Positions 36,582-45,112 of a stretch of DNA of 64,000 nucleotides are shown here, piece after piece. Within the stretch, counting starts at the first letter, position 1. Each line of letters begins with the position of its first letter. Source of the DNA: an uncultured Collinsella sp. (GTDB lineage Bacteria > Actinomycetota > Coriobacteriia > Coriobacteriales > Coriobacteriaceae). The stretch is from positions 1 to 64,000 of the forward strand of contig CAMQHT010000001.1 of the NCBI GenBank assembly GCA_947001705.1, read 5' to 3'. The position numbers were made by a program, and so were the translations under genes. The notes under the pieces are model-generated. The model saw only the letters and a program-made list of their open reading frames with translations. It had not been told where the DNA came from and ran no database searches.

Positions 36582-37457
36582 ATGGATTGCCCGGTCACCG
36601 CTCGTCCCACCGTTATCGTTATCTCCGACTCGCTCGGCGATACCGCTTGTGAGGTGGTGCTTGCGGCGTCCGGGCAATTTGATGAAGGGGCTTTTCGCGT
36701 TTTGCGCCTGCCCAAGGTGACCTCCGTGGAGCAGGTCAAGTCATTTGTGGGGCCGCGCGTCGATGCCGACCATCGCGATGTCGCCGTGTTCCATACCATT
36801 GTCGATCCGGCGCTTCGCGCCCGCGTGCTCGATTACCTGGGTATGCTGCATATCCGTTCGGTTGACCTGATCGGCCCGACGCTTGCCGTGCTGTCGTCGC
36901 TCATCGGTGCGCCGCCCAAGTGCGTTGCGGGCGTGATTCACAAGACCGATGACCGCTATTTCCATCGTATCGAGGCCATGGAGTATTTCGTTGAGCACGA
37001 TGACGGTCGTGGTTGCGACGATCTGTCGGGTGCCGATATCGTGCTGCTGGGTGTGTCGCGTACATCCAAGACGCCGCTTTCGATGTATTTAGCCTATCAG
37101 GGCTACAAGGTCGCCAATGTCCCACTGGCGCATGGCATGGAGCCGCCCAAGTCGATTTACGAGGTTGACCCGATGCACCTGTTCGGCCTGATTTCGACCG
37201 TCGACGTTATTTCTGAGATTCGCGATAGCCGCTTGTGCGATGACTACGCCCGTGCCGTTGCCGGCTCCTATGCCGAGCCTGAGAGCGTGCGCAGCGAGCT
37301 TGAGGAAGCTCGTGCCCTCATGAAGCGCTTAGGCTGCTTTGTTGTGCGTACCGACGGCAAAGCCATCGAGGAAAGCGCTGCCGAGATCATTGCTCACCTC
37401 GAAGAGATTCAAGAGGCAAGAGCCCGCCGTGCCGCCCGCCGCGCTCAACAAAAGTAG
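36582..37457 (+). CDS. Pyruvate, phosphate dikinase regulatory protein (PDRP)
   Basis: A 291-residue bifunctional ADP-dependent kinase and Pi-dependent pyrophosphorylase of the DUF299 family that inactivates or reactivates PPDK by Thr phosphorylation. The family P-loop GVSRTSKTPLSMYLA lies near residue 155, with KTDDRYFHRIEAMEYFVEHD and LAYQGYKVANVPL around it. Its assignment to PPDK rather than PEP synthase rests on ppdK being the next gene. AAGGAG lies before the ATG. The last 15 residues are Arg/Ala-rich. Confidence 0.94.
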   Translation: MDCPVTARPTVIVISDSLGDTACEVVLAASGQFDEGAFRVLRLPKVTSVEQVKSFVGPRVDADHRDVAVFHTIVDPALRARVLDYLGMLHIRSVDLIGPTLAVLSSLIGAPPKCVAGVIHKTDDRYFHRIEAMEYFVEHDDGRGCDDLSGADIVLLGVSRTSKTPLSMYLAYQGYKVANVPLAHGMEPPKSIYEVDPMHLFGLISTVDVISEIRDSRLCDDYARAVAGSYAEPESVRSELEEARALMKRLGCFVVRTDGKAIEESAAEIIAHLEEIQEARARRAARRAQQK

Positions 37458-37515
37458 CTCACTTGGGACAAGGTTGTTTGGGTAGCTAATTTGGGACGGG
37501 GCTCTTTTAGCTAAC
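37458..37515. repeat. Two tandem REP-like motifs after the PDRP gene
   Basis: CTCACTTGGGAC at 37458-37469 and CTAATTTGGGAC at 37486-37497 stand 28 nt apart in the same orientation. Each is preceded by TAG and followed by a short G/T-rich part. They match the CTCATTTGGGACAGAC core of the transposase-flanking repeats and the motif at 29435. Confidence 0.45.
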
Positions 37516-37783
37516 CAAAGAGAATACTTGGAAATAATGCTGATAAATGGTAAAGCGATTTAGCAAATACATCGCATCCGACCTGCACTTTCCTTGTAGT
37601 GGTATCTTCATAAGGTAGCCACCTTTACCTACCGTTTACCGCCGGTTTTAGCACGTTTACCAAACCGCGCACCCTCTGCTCAAGCCTGTCCAAAACCCGC
37701 CGTATAGTTCCCTCACGGCCCGCATCCGGTGGGTCGATTCGTTACCACGGTCGTGCGCGTAAGCGCATGGAAGGGGAAGTATC
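37516..37783 (+). other. Intergenic leader region before ppdK
   Basis: This AT-richer gap contains no ORF or RNA gene I can support. It has repeated TTTACC words (around 37623-37660) and a possible -10 box TATAGT at 37703-37708 without a convincing -35 box. ppdK has an AAGGGGAAG ribosome site at its end. Confidence 0.4.
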
Positions 37784-40534
37784 GTGAGCGATTGCAAGAG
37801 GGTTTACCGTTTTGGAACCGACGCCCAGGGCACCTGTGTCACTGAGGGCGACAAGTCCATGAACTTCGTGCTTGGCGGCAAGGGCGCTAACCTTGCAGAG
37901 ATGAGCCGTATCGGCCTGCCGGTTCCCGGTGGCTTTACCATTACCTGCCAGACTTGCGTCGAGTACTCCGGTGCCGGCAATGTGTGGCCCGAAGGCGCAC
38001 TCGATGAGATCGTTGCCGCTGGGGCGGACCTCGAGGCCCGTTGCGGCAAGAAACTCGGCGATGCCTCCGATCCGCTGCTCGTGTCGGTTCGCTCGGGCGC
38101 TCCGTTCTCCATGCCCGGCATGATGGACACGGTCCTCAACCTGGGCCTCAACGACGATTCCGTCCAGGGCCTTATCGCGCAGACGCAAAACCCGCGCTTT
38201 GCCTGGGACAGCTACCGTCGCTTTATCCAGATGTTCTCCAACGTCGTCATGGGCGTCGACGCCGATCTATTCGAGAACGCCCTGACCCAGGCCCGCCTGG
38301 TCGCCGGCGTTCGTGTCGATTCCGAGCTTTCGGCCGAGGACCTGCAGGAGCTCGTCGAGACCTTTAAGGGCATCTTCTCCGAGAACGTCGAGGCGACCCT
38401 GTATCCCGAGCTCGAGGTCGCCGACGGTAAGCCCGTTTTCCCGCACGATCCGGAGCTCCAGCTGCGCCTTGCCATCCAGGCCGTCTTTGGCAGCTGGATG
38501 AACGAGCGCGCCTGCATCTACCGCAAGCAGCACGGCATTTCCGACGAGCTCGGCACCGCCGTCAACGTCCAGGCCATGGCCTTTGGCAACAAGGGCGAGA
38601 CCTCTGCGACCGGCGTCGCCTTTACGCGCAACCCGGCCGACGGCACCAAGGAGTTCTATGGCGACTTTTTGGTGAATGCCCAGGGCGAGGACGTCGTCGC
38701 CGGCATCCGAAACACCGAGCCCATCGCCGACCTCAAGACCACCCCGGGCCTCGAGTCCGCAGGCGAGGAGCTCGAGCGCGTGTTCCTGACGCTCGAGGAT
38801 CATTACCGCGATATGTGCGATATCGAGTTTACCATCGAGCAGGGCAAGCTCTGGATGCTCCAGACCCGCGTGGGCAAGCGCACCGCCACTGCCGCCCTGC
38901 GCATTGCTATCGAAATGGTCGAGGAGGGCCTCATCACCCGCGAGGAGGCCGTGAGCCGCATCGATCCCGCGCAGCTCGATCAGCTCCTGCACCCGCAGTT
39001 CGACGCCTCCAAGAAGTACGAGGCCCTGGCCAGCGGCCTTAACGCCAGCCCCGGTGCCGCCGTGGGTGAGGTCGTGTTCTCGAGTGACGACGCCGTCGCG
39101 CGTTCCGCCGAGGGTCACAAGGTCATTCTGGTCCGCTGGGAGACCAACCCCGACGACCTGAAGGGCATGGTCGCCGCCGAGGGCATCCTGACCAGCCACG
39201 GTGGCAAGACGAGCCATGCCGCCGTTATCGCCCGCGGCATGGGTACGCCCTGCGTTTGCGGTGTCGAGCGCTTCCATATCGACGCGGCAGAGAAGGTCGT
39301 GCGCATCGAGGGCAGCGACCGCGTGCTGCGCGAGGGCGATGTCATCTCCATCGACGGCACCCAGGGTATCGTCGTCGACGGCGCGGTCGATCTGGTCTCT
39401 GCAGAGCTCACCGGCGACCTGGACACCATCCTGTCCTGGGCCGATGAGATCCGTTTGGACGAGACCGACGGTCACGCCAACCACGTGCGCGTCAACGCCG
39501 ACAACCCCGAGGATGCCGAGCTCGCTCTTGAGTTTGGCGCCGAGGCCATCGGTCTGTGCCGCACCGAGCACATGTTCCTGGGCGATCGCAAGAACATCAT
39601 CCAGAGCTTTATCCTGTCTGACGATGAGGCCGTGAAGCAGCAGGCCCTGGCCGACCTGCTCAAGGTTCAGACCGAGGACTTCCTGGCGATGTTCAAGACC
39701 ATGTCCGGTCGCGATGTGGTCGTCCGCCTGCTCGATCCGCCGCTTCATGAGTTCTTGGATAATCCTCGAGAGCTCGAGGTCGCCATCACCAAGAAGGAAG
39801 CCGCTGGCGCCAGCGAGGAAGAGCTTGCCGTCCTGCGCGCCCGCCTGCGTCGCATTGACGGCATGGTCGAGTCCAACCCGATGCTCGGCCTGCGCGGCGT
39901 GCGCCTGTCCGTCGTCTTTGGCGATCTGCCGCTCATGCAGGTCCGCGCTGTGGCCACGGCTGCTGCCCGCCTTATCAAGGATGGTGTCGACCCGCGCCCC
40001 GAGATCATGGTTCCGCTCGTTTCCATCACGGCTGAGCATGTCCAGACCCGCGAGGTCATCGAGCGCGTGATCGCAGAGGTTTCCGCCGAGGAAGGCGTCG
40101 AGCTCAATATTCCCGTGGGCACGATGCTCGAGCTGCCGCGTGCCTGCATGGTCGCTGACGAGATCGCCCATCATGCCGACTTCTTCTGCTTTGGCACCAA
40201 CGACCTCACGCAGACGACCTTCGGCTTCTCTCGTGACGATGCCGAGGCCAGGTTCATCCCGCTGTACATGCACAAGAAGATCCTGAAGGACAATCCCTTC
40301 GAGACTATCGACACGGCGGTGCTGGAGCTCGTGCGCTTGGCCGTCGAGAAGGGCCGCGCCACCAATCCCGACATGCACTTTGGCGTGTGCGGCGAGCACG
40401 GCGGCGACCCCAAGTCCATCAAGGGCCTGTTTAACGTGGCCGACGTGGACTACGTGTCCTGCTCGCCCTATCGCGTGCCCCTCGCGCGCCTGGCTGCCGC
40501 TCAGGCCAAGCTCGAGGCCAAGCGCAGCGCCTAG
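37784..40534 (+). CDS. ppdK: Pyruvate, phosphate dikinase
   Basis: A 916-residue enzyme interconverting pyruvate + ATP + Pi with PEP + AMP + PPi, used by anaerobes for PEP-linked glycolysis or gluconeogenesis. The N-terminal ATP-grasp domain has GGKGANLAEMSRIGLPVPGG and ISDELGTAVNVQAM; the central phosphohistidine domain has LTSHGGKTSHAAVIARGMG, with the catalytic His and the regulatory Thr just upstream; the C-terminal PEP-binding barrel has GLCRTEHMF, LRGVRLS and CGEHGGDP. Starts GTG 37784 behind AAGGGGAAG. The adjacent PDRP should regulate it. Confidence 0.97.
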   Translation: MSDCKRVYRFGTDAQGTCVTEGDKSMNFVLGGKGANLAEMSRIGLPVPGGFTITCQTCVEYSGAGNVWPEGALDEIVAAGADLEARCGKKLGDASDPLLVSVRSGAPFSMPGMMDTVLNLGLNDDSVQGLIAQTQNPRFAWDSYRRFIQMFSNVVMGVDADLFENALTQARLVAGVRVDSELSAEDLQELVETFKGIFSENVEATLYPELEVADGKPVFPHDPELQLRLAIQAVFGSWMNERACIYRKQHGISDELGTAVNVQAMAFGNKGETSATGVAFTRNPADGTKEFYGDFLVNAQGEDVVAGIRNTEPIADLKTTPGLESAGEELERVFLTLEDHYRDMCDIEFTIEQGKLWMLQTRVGKRTATAALRIAIEMVEEGLITREEAVSRIDPAQLDQLLHPQFDASKKYEALASGLNASPGAAVGEVVFSSDDAVARSAEGHKVILVRWETNPDDLKGMVAAEGILTSHGGKTSHAAVIARGMGTPCVCGVERFHIDAAEKVVRIEGSDRVLREGDVISIDGTQGIVVDGAVDLVSAELTGDLDTILSWADEIRLDETDGHANHVRVNADNPEDAELALEFGAEAIGLCRTEHMFLGDRKNIIQSFILSDDEAVKQQALADLLKVQTEDFLAMFKTMSGRDVVVRLLDPPLHEFLDNPRELEVAITKKEAAGASEEELAVLRARLRRIDGMVESNPMLGLRGVRLSVVFGDLPLMQVRAVATAAARLIKDGVDPRPEIMVPLVSITAEHVQTREVIERVIAEVSAEEGVELNIPVGTMLELPRACMVADEIAHHADFFCFGTNDLTQTTFGFSRDDAEARFIPLYMHKKILKDNPFETIDTAVLELVRLAVEKGRATNPDMHFGVCGEHGGDPKSIKGLFNVADVDYVSCSPYRVPLARLAAAQAKLEAKRSA

Positions 40535-40572
40535 CCCCCTGCGCATCGACGCCTAGCGTAGCGCCCCTTCAT

Positions 40573-40602
40573 ACCGCCCGCCTCATTCGTGAGGCGGGCG
40601 GT
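40573..40602 (+). terminator. Hairpin after ppdK
   Basis: A perfect 13-bp stem ACCGCCCGCCTCA/TGAGGCGGGCGGT closes on a TTCG tetraloop. No immediate U-run follows, though TTTTG and TTTTTG come within 30 nt. It likely ends the glyQ-ppdK transcript or protects its 3' end. Confidence 0.6.
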
Positions 40603-40647
40603 TATCATGTGCGGGTTTTGTCTTTTTGTCTGCGTAAAAAATTGTTC

Positions 40648-40675
40648 TTGCAGCAGAAACCCGCGCGTGTATACT
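40648..40675 (+). promoter_or_regulatory. Promoter of rplS
   Basis: TTGCAG at 40648-40653 and TATACT at 40670-40675 with a 16-nt spacer, about 70 nt before the rplS start. It shows that rplS is transcribed independently of the trmD operon here. Confidence 0.6.
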
Positions 40676-40744
40676 CGAATACGTTTGTTCAACTACGTGC
40701 CGGCCAGGGTGGTACGGCACCTCTAGAAGAGTAAGGAATTGCAC

Positions 40745-41086
40745 ATGGATTACATCCGCGCAATCGAGCGTCAGCAGATCCGCGAGGACATTCCTCAGGT
40801 TCGCGTCGCCGACAACGTCAAGGTTCACTACCGCATTAAGGAAGGTGACCGCGAGCGCATCCAGGTCTTCCAGGGCGACGTCATCCGCATGGCCGGCGCC
40901 GGTGCCCGCGAGACCTTCACCGTCCGCAAGATGTCCTTCGGTGTCGGTGTTGAGCGTACCTTCCCGCTTCACAGCCCCAAGATCGCCAAGCTCGAGGTCG
41001 TTCGTCATGGTCGCGTCCGTCGCGCCAAGCTGTACTACCTCCGCGACAAGGTGGGCAAGGCTGCTCGCATCCCCGAGAAGCGCTAA
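40745..41086 (+). CDS. rplS: 50S ribosomal protein L19
   Basis: A 113-residue large-subunit protein at the 30S-50S interface. Family motifs are [40 protein letters not shown] and [18 protein letters not shown]. The start at 40745 has AAGGA 7 nt upstream; the TTG two codons earlier is less likely. It is flanked by its own promoter and terminator instead of directly following trmD. Confidence 0.98.
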   Translation: MDYIRAIERQQIREDIPQVRVADNVKVHYRIKEGDRERIQVFQGDVIRMAGAGARETFTVRKMSFGVGVERTFPLHSPKIAKLEVVRHGRVRRAKLYYLRDKVGKAARIPEKR

Positions 41087-41120
41087 GAAGATCGCAGCGT
41101 CTGTCCACTCGTTTGGACAC

Positions 41121-41150
41121 AAGGGTCACCTTCGGGTGGCCCTTCTTTTT
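41121..41150 (+). terminator. Terminator after rplS
   Basis: Stem AAGGGTCACC/GGTGGCCCTT on a TTCG tetraloop is followed by CTTTTTAT. Confidence 0.9.
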
Positions 41151-41179
41151 ATCTGATTTGCATGCAAGGAGGGCCTGGT

Positions 41180-41968
41180 ATGGCCAATATGACGAGCTCG
41201 GTTTCGGCATCGCAGGTTGCCGGTGAGTTGGCGAGCGCTACGTTTGAGGAGATCCCCGCCCTCGTGGAGCATTATCGCGAGGACCCGCGCCAGCAGGTGA
41301 TCAAGGCTTGCGAGCGTGCTCTTAAGCGCCATGCCAAGGAACTTGCCGAGCGCGAGCGCGTCAATGACATGTACGAGCTTATGCATGAGCTTGGCGGCGA
41401 TGGGGTAGTCGTTGGTGTCGACGAGGTAGGTCGCGGATCGGTGGCCGGTCCTTTGACGGTATGCGCCGTCTGCCTTCCTATGGAGCCGCGCGTCTGGGGC
41501 ATCAACGATTCCAAAAAGCTCACGCCGGCGCGCCGCGAGTTGCTCTCAGTGAAGATTGCCGAGGTGGCGACGGCAATTGGTTTTTGCCATATCGCGCCTA
41601 AGGATATCGATGAGATGGGCATGGCCCGCGCCATTCGAGCCGCTGTCGCGGGCGCCGTGGCCGATACGGGGCTCGAGCCCGATTGCGTGCTTATGGACGG
41701 TAGCCCCTTGGGCGCCGTTCCCAACGAGCGCGACGTGGTGAAGGGCGATGCCAAGATCGCCTGTATCGCCGCGGCGTCCATCATGGCCAAGGTCACGCGT
41801 GATGAGATGATGGTCGAGTACGATGCCGAGTATCCCGAGTACCATTTGGCCGAATCGAAAGGCTACGCAAGCCCCGAGCACATCGAGGCCATTCGCAAAC
41901 ATGGACTTTGTCCACTGCACCGCGTGAGCTTTTGCGGAAACTTTCTGCAGACTGAGCGCCTTTTCTAG
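41180..41968 (+). CDS. rnhB: Ribonuclease HII
   Basis: A 262-residue nuclease that cuts RNA in RNA-DNA hybrids and removes misincorporated ribonucleotides. The catalytic domain begins near residue 75 with GVDEVGRGSVAGPL (Asp-Glu pair), then INDSKKLTPARRELL, CVLMDGSPLG and KGDAKIACIAAASIMAKVTR, ending with the typical HGLCPLHRVSF. The N-terminal 70 residues form a helical extension as in many Gram-positive RnhB proteins. ATG 41180 has AAGGAGGG 6 nt upstream. Confidence 0.96.
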   Translation: MANMTSSVSASQVAGELASATFEEIPALVEHYREDPRQQVIKACERALKRHAKELAERERVNDMYELMHELGGDGVVVGVDEVGRGSVAGPLTVCAVCLPMEPRVWGINDSKKLTPARRELLSVKIAEVATAIGFCHIAPKDIDEMGMARAIRAAVAGAVADTGLEPDCVLMDGSPLGAVPNERDVVKGDAKIACIAAASIMAKVTRDEMMVEYDAEYPEYHLAESKGYASPEHIEAIRKHGLCPLHRVSFCGNFLQTERLF

Positions 41969-41977
41969 GTCAATTGT

Positions 41978-41991
41978 GGAGACAGGGACCT
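41978..41991. repeat. REP-like core downstream of rnhB
   Basis: GGAGACAGGGACCT matches 12 of 14 bases of the minus-strand core at 1370-1383. It lies in the rnhB-yraN gap, upstream of a terminator. Confidence 0.35.
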
Positions 41992-42017
41992 CAGGGGTTT
42001 TATAAACCTGCTGGTAG

Positions 42018-42059
42018 CGGGCCGTATGCAACACCATTGCTGCGTACGGCCCGTTTTTT
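42018..42059 (+). terminator. Terminator after rnhB
   Basis: Stem CGGGCCGTA/TACGGCCCG with a loop of 18 nt is followed by six T. It ends rnhB transcription before yraN. Confidence 0.85.
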
Positions 42060-42157
42060 GACGGCATTTGGTCAGCTTTTGGTTTGCTTCCGGTACTTAC
42101 CCGCATGAAAGGTGCCCTCATCATCGGGGCAATGCAGCGTGCGGGAAAGGAGACCCC

Positions 42158-42643
42158 ATGAGTGCCGCAAGCAAAAAGAGCAAGACGCAGCAGCTCAAGG
42201 AGCGTTGGGAAAACGGCGAGCTCGACTGCGGGGCGATGACGCCCGAGTTTATCAAGGGACTCAGTCCCCGCGAGCTGGGCATGCTGGGCGAGCTGATCAC
42301 CATCGACTACTTTAACGAGCGCGGCTACACCTTGCTGGAGCAGGGTTATCGTTGCACCGAGGGCGAGGCCGATCTGGTGCTGCTCGATGAGCTCGACGAT
42401 GTCGTGGTGATGGCCGAGGTCAAGACCAGACGCGTTGCACTGGATTGCAGCACGCGGGTCTTTCCCGAGGAGGCCGTGGACGCTCAAAAGCAACGCCGCT
42501 ACCGCCGCATCGCAAGTTGCTATCTCATGGAGCATTATCCGCTCAAGGCGATTCGCTTCGATGCCGTGGGTGTCACCATTCGTGGCGGGCATATCGCTGA
42601 GATCGAGCATCAGTACAACGCGTTCGATTGGCAGGTGTCGTGA
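42158..42643 (+). CDS. yraN: YraN/UPF0102 family endonuclease-like protein
   Basis: A 161-residue protein with the UPF0102 core resembling Holliday-junction resolvase folds: GELITIDYFNERGYTLLEQG, then EGEADLVLLDELDDVVVMAE and VKTRR, the E-x-D-x(n)-E-V-K pattern of PD-(D/E)XK nucleases, and AVDAQKQRRYRRIASCYL. The first 45 residues are a charged extension. ATG 42158 is preceded by AAAGGAG. It overlaps comM by one base (TGATG). Biochemical function is not settled for the family. Confidence 0.92.
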   Translation: MSAASKKSKTQQLKERWENGELDCGAMTPEFIKGLSPRELGMLGELITIDYFNERGYTLLEQGYRCTEGEADLVLLDELDDVVVMAEVKTRRVALDCSTRVFPEEAVDAQKQRRYRRIASCYLMEHYPLKAIRFDAVGVTIRGGHIAEIEHQYNAFDWQVS

Positions 42644-44166
42644 TGGCGTTCGAGACGTTTGCCGTTCACGCGGCCTGCATCCGTGGCGTCGAGGCGATTC
42701 ACGTCACGGTCGAGGTCTCGCTTGCCGGTGGTGTTCCGGGCATCCAAATGCTCGGCATTCCGAGTATGGAGGTGATGGAGTCACGCGGTCGTATTCGCTG
42801 CGCGATGCGCTCCGCCGGGTTCGAGATCCCACGCTCGGGCATTACGGTCAACCTAGCGCCCGGCGATATTCGCAAGACCGGTAGCGGCTTTGATCTGCCC
42901 ATCGCCATCGCGGTTCTGGCGGCCGATGGGCAGATTCCCCGTGACAACCTCGATCGCTGCCTTATCGCCGGCGAGCTCGGCTTGGACGGTACGGTGCTTC
43001 CCGTCAAGGGCGAGGTGGCGTTTCAGTTATTGGCGCGTGATATGGGGCTGTCCTTTATCGCCGGCAGGTCCGATCAGCATGTGCCGCTTGCGGGCGTGGA
43101 TTGCGGATTTATCGATCATTTGTCTCAGCTTGCCCATGGCATGGGCGATGCCGCGCGGCACTACTTGGATTCTGAAGTGCTCGAGGCGACCTTTGAGCCC
43201 GAACTCGACTATGCCGACGTACTGGGGCAGGAGGTCGCCAAGCGCGGCATGGCACTGGCGGCAGCGGGTGAGCTCGGTTTGCTTATGATCGGGTCCCCGG
43301 GATCGGGCAAGACGATGCTCGCGCGTCGTATGACCGGCATCCTGCCCGAGCTTTCCGTTGAGGATCAACAGGAGGCGCTGTGCATCCATTCGGTTTTGGG
43401 TGAGAACATTGATGGTTTGTTGGCGGGGCACCGGCCCTTCCGCAGTCCCCATCACAGTATTTCGACCGCAGGTCTTATCGGCGGTGGGCGCCCGGTGCAC
43501 CCGGGTGAGATCAGCCTTGCTCATGGCGGCGTGCTCTTTTTGGACGAGCTTGCTGAGTTTCCCACGGGTGTGCTGCAGACGCTGCGTCAGCCCATCGAAC
43601 GCGGCTACGTCAGGATCGTACGCGTCGACGGGGCCTTTACCTTCCCGTCGCGCTTTCAGCTGCTGGCTGCGAGTAACCCTTGCCCCTGCGGCTTCTTGGG
43701 TGATCGCGAGGTGCCGTGTCGCTGCTCGGCGGCGATGGTCGAGCGCTATCGGTCTAAACTGCGCGGTCCTTTGGCCGACCGTATCGACATGATGATCGAT
43801 GTGACCCGTCCCGACCCCCAAGTGATTATCGAGGGTGCGGAGGGTATGTCGTCTGCCGAGTTACGTGACTACGTTGTGCGCGGTCGCGCTTTTCGCGCTT
43901 GGCGCGAATCCCGTATGGACGATGCGGATGCCGAGGCCGAGGATGACGAGACACGGTCCATTGACGGCGTCGTTTCGACCTTTGAGCTCGATGATGCGGC
44001 GGAGAAGTGTGTGCTCGGCCTGTCGAAGCGCACACATCTCACGGGTCGCGGCATTGTGCGACTGGTGCGTATCGCGCGTACCATCGCCGACGTCGCCGAG
44101 AACGAGCAAGTGACGCAGGACCACGTGCTCGAGGCAGCGATGTACCAGGGAAGGAGGGACCAATGA
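42643..44166 (+). CDS. comM: YifB/ComM-type Mg-chelatase-like AAA+ ATPase
   Basis: A 507-residue ATPase; ComM homologues are branch-migration helicases that aid integration of transformed DNA. The N-terminal Lon-like fold domain begins FAVHAACIRGVEAIHVTVEV. The AAA+ core has Walker A GSPGSGKTMLARRM, PFRSPHHSIS, Walker B VLFLDELAEF and the Cys-rich NPCPCGFLGDREVPCRCS, and the C-terminus has LSKRTHLTGRGIVRLVRIAR. ATG 42643 overlaps the yraN stop. The ATG of dprA overlaps its stop by 4 nt, linking two genes for incoming single-stranded DNA. Confidence 0.95.
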   Translation: MAFETFAVHAACIRGVEAIHVTVEVSLAGGVPGIQMLGIPSMEVMESRGRIRCAMRSAGFEIPRSGITVNLAPGDIRKTGSGFDLPIAIAVLAADGQIPRDNLDRCLIAGELGLDGTVLPVKGEVAFQLLARDMGLSFIAGRSDQHVPLAGVDCGFIDHLSQLAHGMGDAARHYLDSEVLEATFEPELDYADVLGQEVAKRGMALAAAGELGLLMIGSPGSGKTMLARRMTGILPELSVEDQQEALCIHSVLGENIDGLLAGHRPFRSPHHSISTAGLIGGGRPVHPGEISLAHGGVLFLDELAEFPTGVLQTLRQPIERGYVRIVRVDGAFTFPSRFQLLAASNPCPCGFLGDREVPCRCSAAMVERYRSKLRGPLADRIDMMIDVTRPDPQVIIEGAEGMSSAELRDYVVRGRAFRAWRESRMDDADAEAEDDETRSIDGVVSTFELDDAAEKCVLGLSKRTHLTGRGIVRLVRIARTIADVAENEQVTQDHVLEAAMYQGRRDQ

Positions 44167-45098
44167 TGGCCGAGGGGACCTACGAGCTGCATCCAGGTGA
44201 TGCGTTGTATCCCGAGACCGTTTTGGAGCTTTCTGATGTACCCCAGACGCTCTATGTGCGCGGCAACCCCGAGGTGCTTTCGACGCCCGCGCTCTCCATC
44301 ATCGGCGCGCGCAAGGCCTCGCCGTATGGTCTTGCCGTGGCAGAGCTTGCGGCAAAGGTGGCGGTCGAGGCGGGAGTGACGGTAGTTTCGGGTGGCGCGG
44401 TCGGTTGTGACCAGGCCTCGGGTTGGGCTGCGGTCAACGCCGGCGGCAAACACGTCGTGGTGCTGGGGACGGGCGCCGACGTGGTCTACCCGCGTTCGAG
44501 CGCGGGGCTTATTATGCGCACGCTCGATACGGGTGGCGCGGTCGTGTCGATCTCTCCGTGGGGCATGGGTCCGCGCAAGTTTGCCTTTCCGCGCCGCAAT
44601 CGCGTGATCGCGGCCCTGTCGCAAGCCCTCTTTGTTTCCGAGGCGGGTATGCCTTCCGGGACGTTTTCTACAGCCGAGGCTGCTATGGATTTGGGGCGCG
44701 AACTTCTTGCCGTGCCGGGGTCGATCCTATCGCCCGAGTCGCGTGGCACGAATTACCTCATTGCGAACGGTGCCTGCTGCATCATCGACGAGGAATCTAT
44801 CGAGATGGCTATCTCACGCATCTACGGCACCCTGCGCTACTCGCGCCCCGATGCTCCCGGCATTGCCGACCTGGATCCAACACAGCAGACCGTGATGCAT
44901 GCGCTCATCGCCTCTCCGCTCAAGGTCGACGACATCGCGGCGCTCGTCTCGCTCGATGCTGTCGGCGTACTCAAACTCTTGGGTTCGCTTGAACTCGAGG
45001 GCCTTATCGAGCGCATGATGGATGGAAGGTATGCGCCCTCCAAGTTTGCCCTTCACGCCCAGACGCCCTTCGGTCACAATGGAAAACGTGTCAATTAG
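44163..45098 (+). CDS. dprA: DNA-processing protein DprA
   Basis: A 311-residue Rossmann-fold protein that loads RecA on transforming single-stranded DNA. Family motifs are LSIIGARKASPYG, VVSGGAVGCDQASGWAAV, VVVLGTGADVVYPRSS, FPRRNRVIAALSQALFVSEA and GTNYLIANGA. A C-terminal winged-helix (about 255-300) is present, while the N-terminal SAM-like extension of some DprAs is short or missing. The ATG overlaps the comM stop (ATGA), with AAGGAGG upstream. The window contains no competence-pilus genes, so the natural role here is inferred. Confidence 0.94.
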   Translation: MMAEGTYELHPGDALYPETVLELSDVPQTLYVRGNPEVLSTPALSIIGARKASPYGLAVAELAAKVAVEAGVTVVSGGAVGCDQASGWAAVNAGGKHVVVLGTGADVVYPRSSAGLIMRTLDTGGAVVSISPWGMGPRKFAFPRRNRVIAALSQALFVSEAGMPSGTFSTAEAAMDLGRELLAVPGSILSPESRGTNYLIANGACCIIDEESIEMAISRIYGTLRYSRPDAPGIADLDPTQQTVMHALIASPLKVDDIAALVSLDAVGVLKLLGSLELEGLIERMMDGRYAPSKFALHAQTPFGHNGKRVN

Positions 45099-45112
45099 AA
45101 AGGTGTTTGCAG

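Noticed and set aside
34031..36799. Minus-strand ORF of 922 codons across glyQ, glyS and PDRP
   Set aside because: Antisense to three conserved genes; low-complexity Gly/Val/Leu/Asp composition typical of shadow frames.
37516..37783. Riboswitch or small RNA before ppdK
   Set aside because: No consistent secondary structure, terminator or known motif could be drawn; only repeated TTTACC words.
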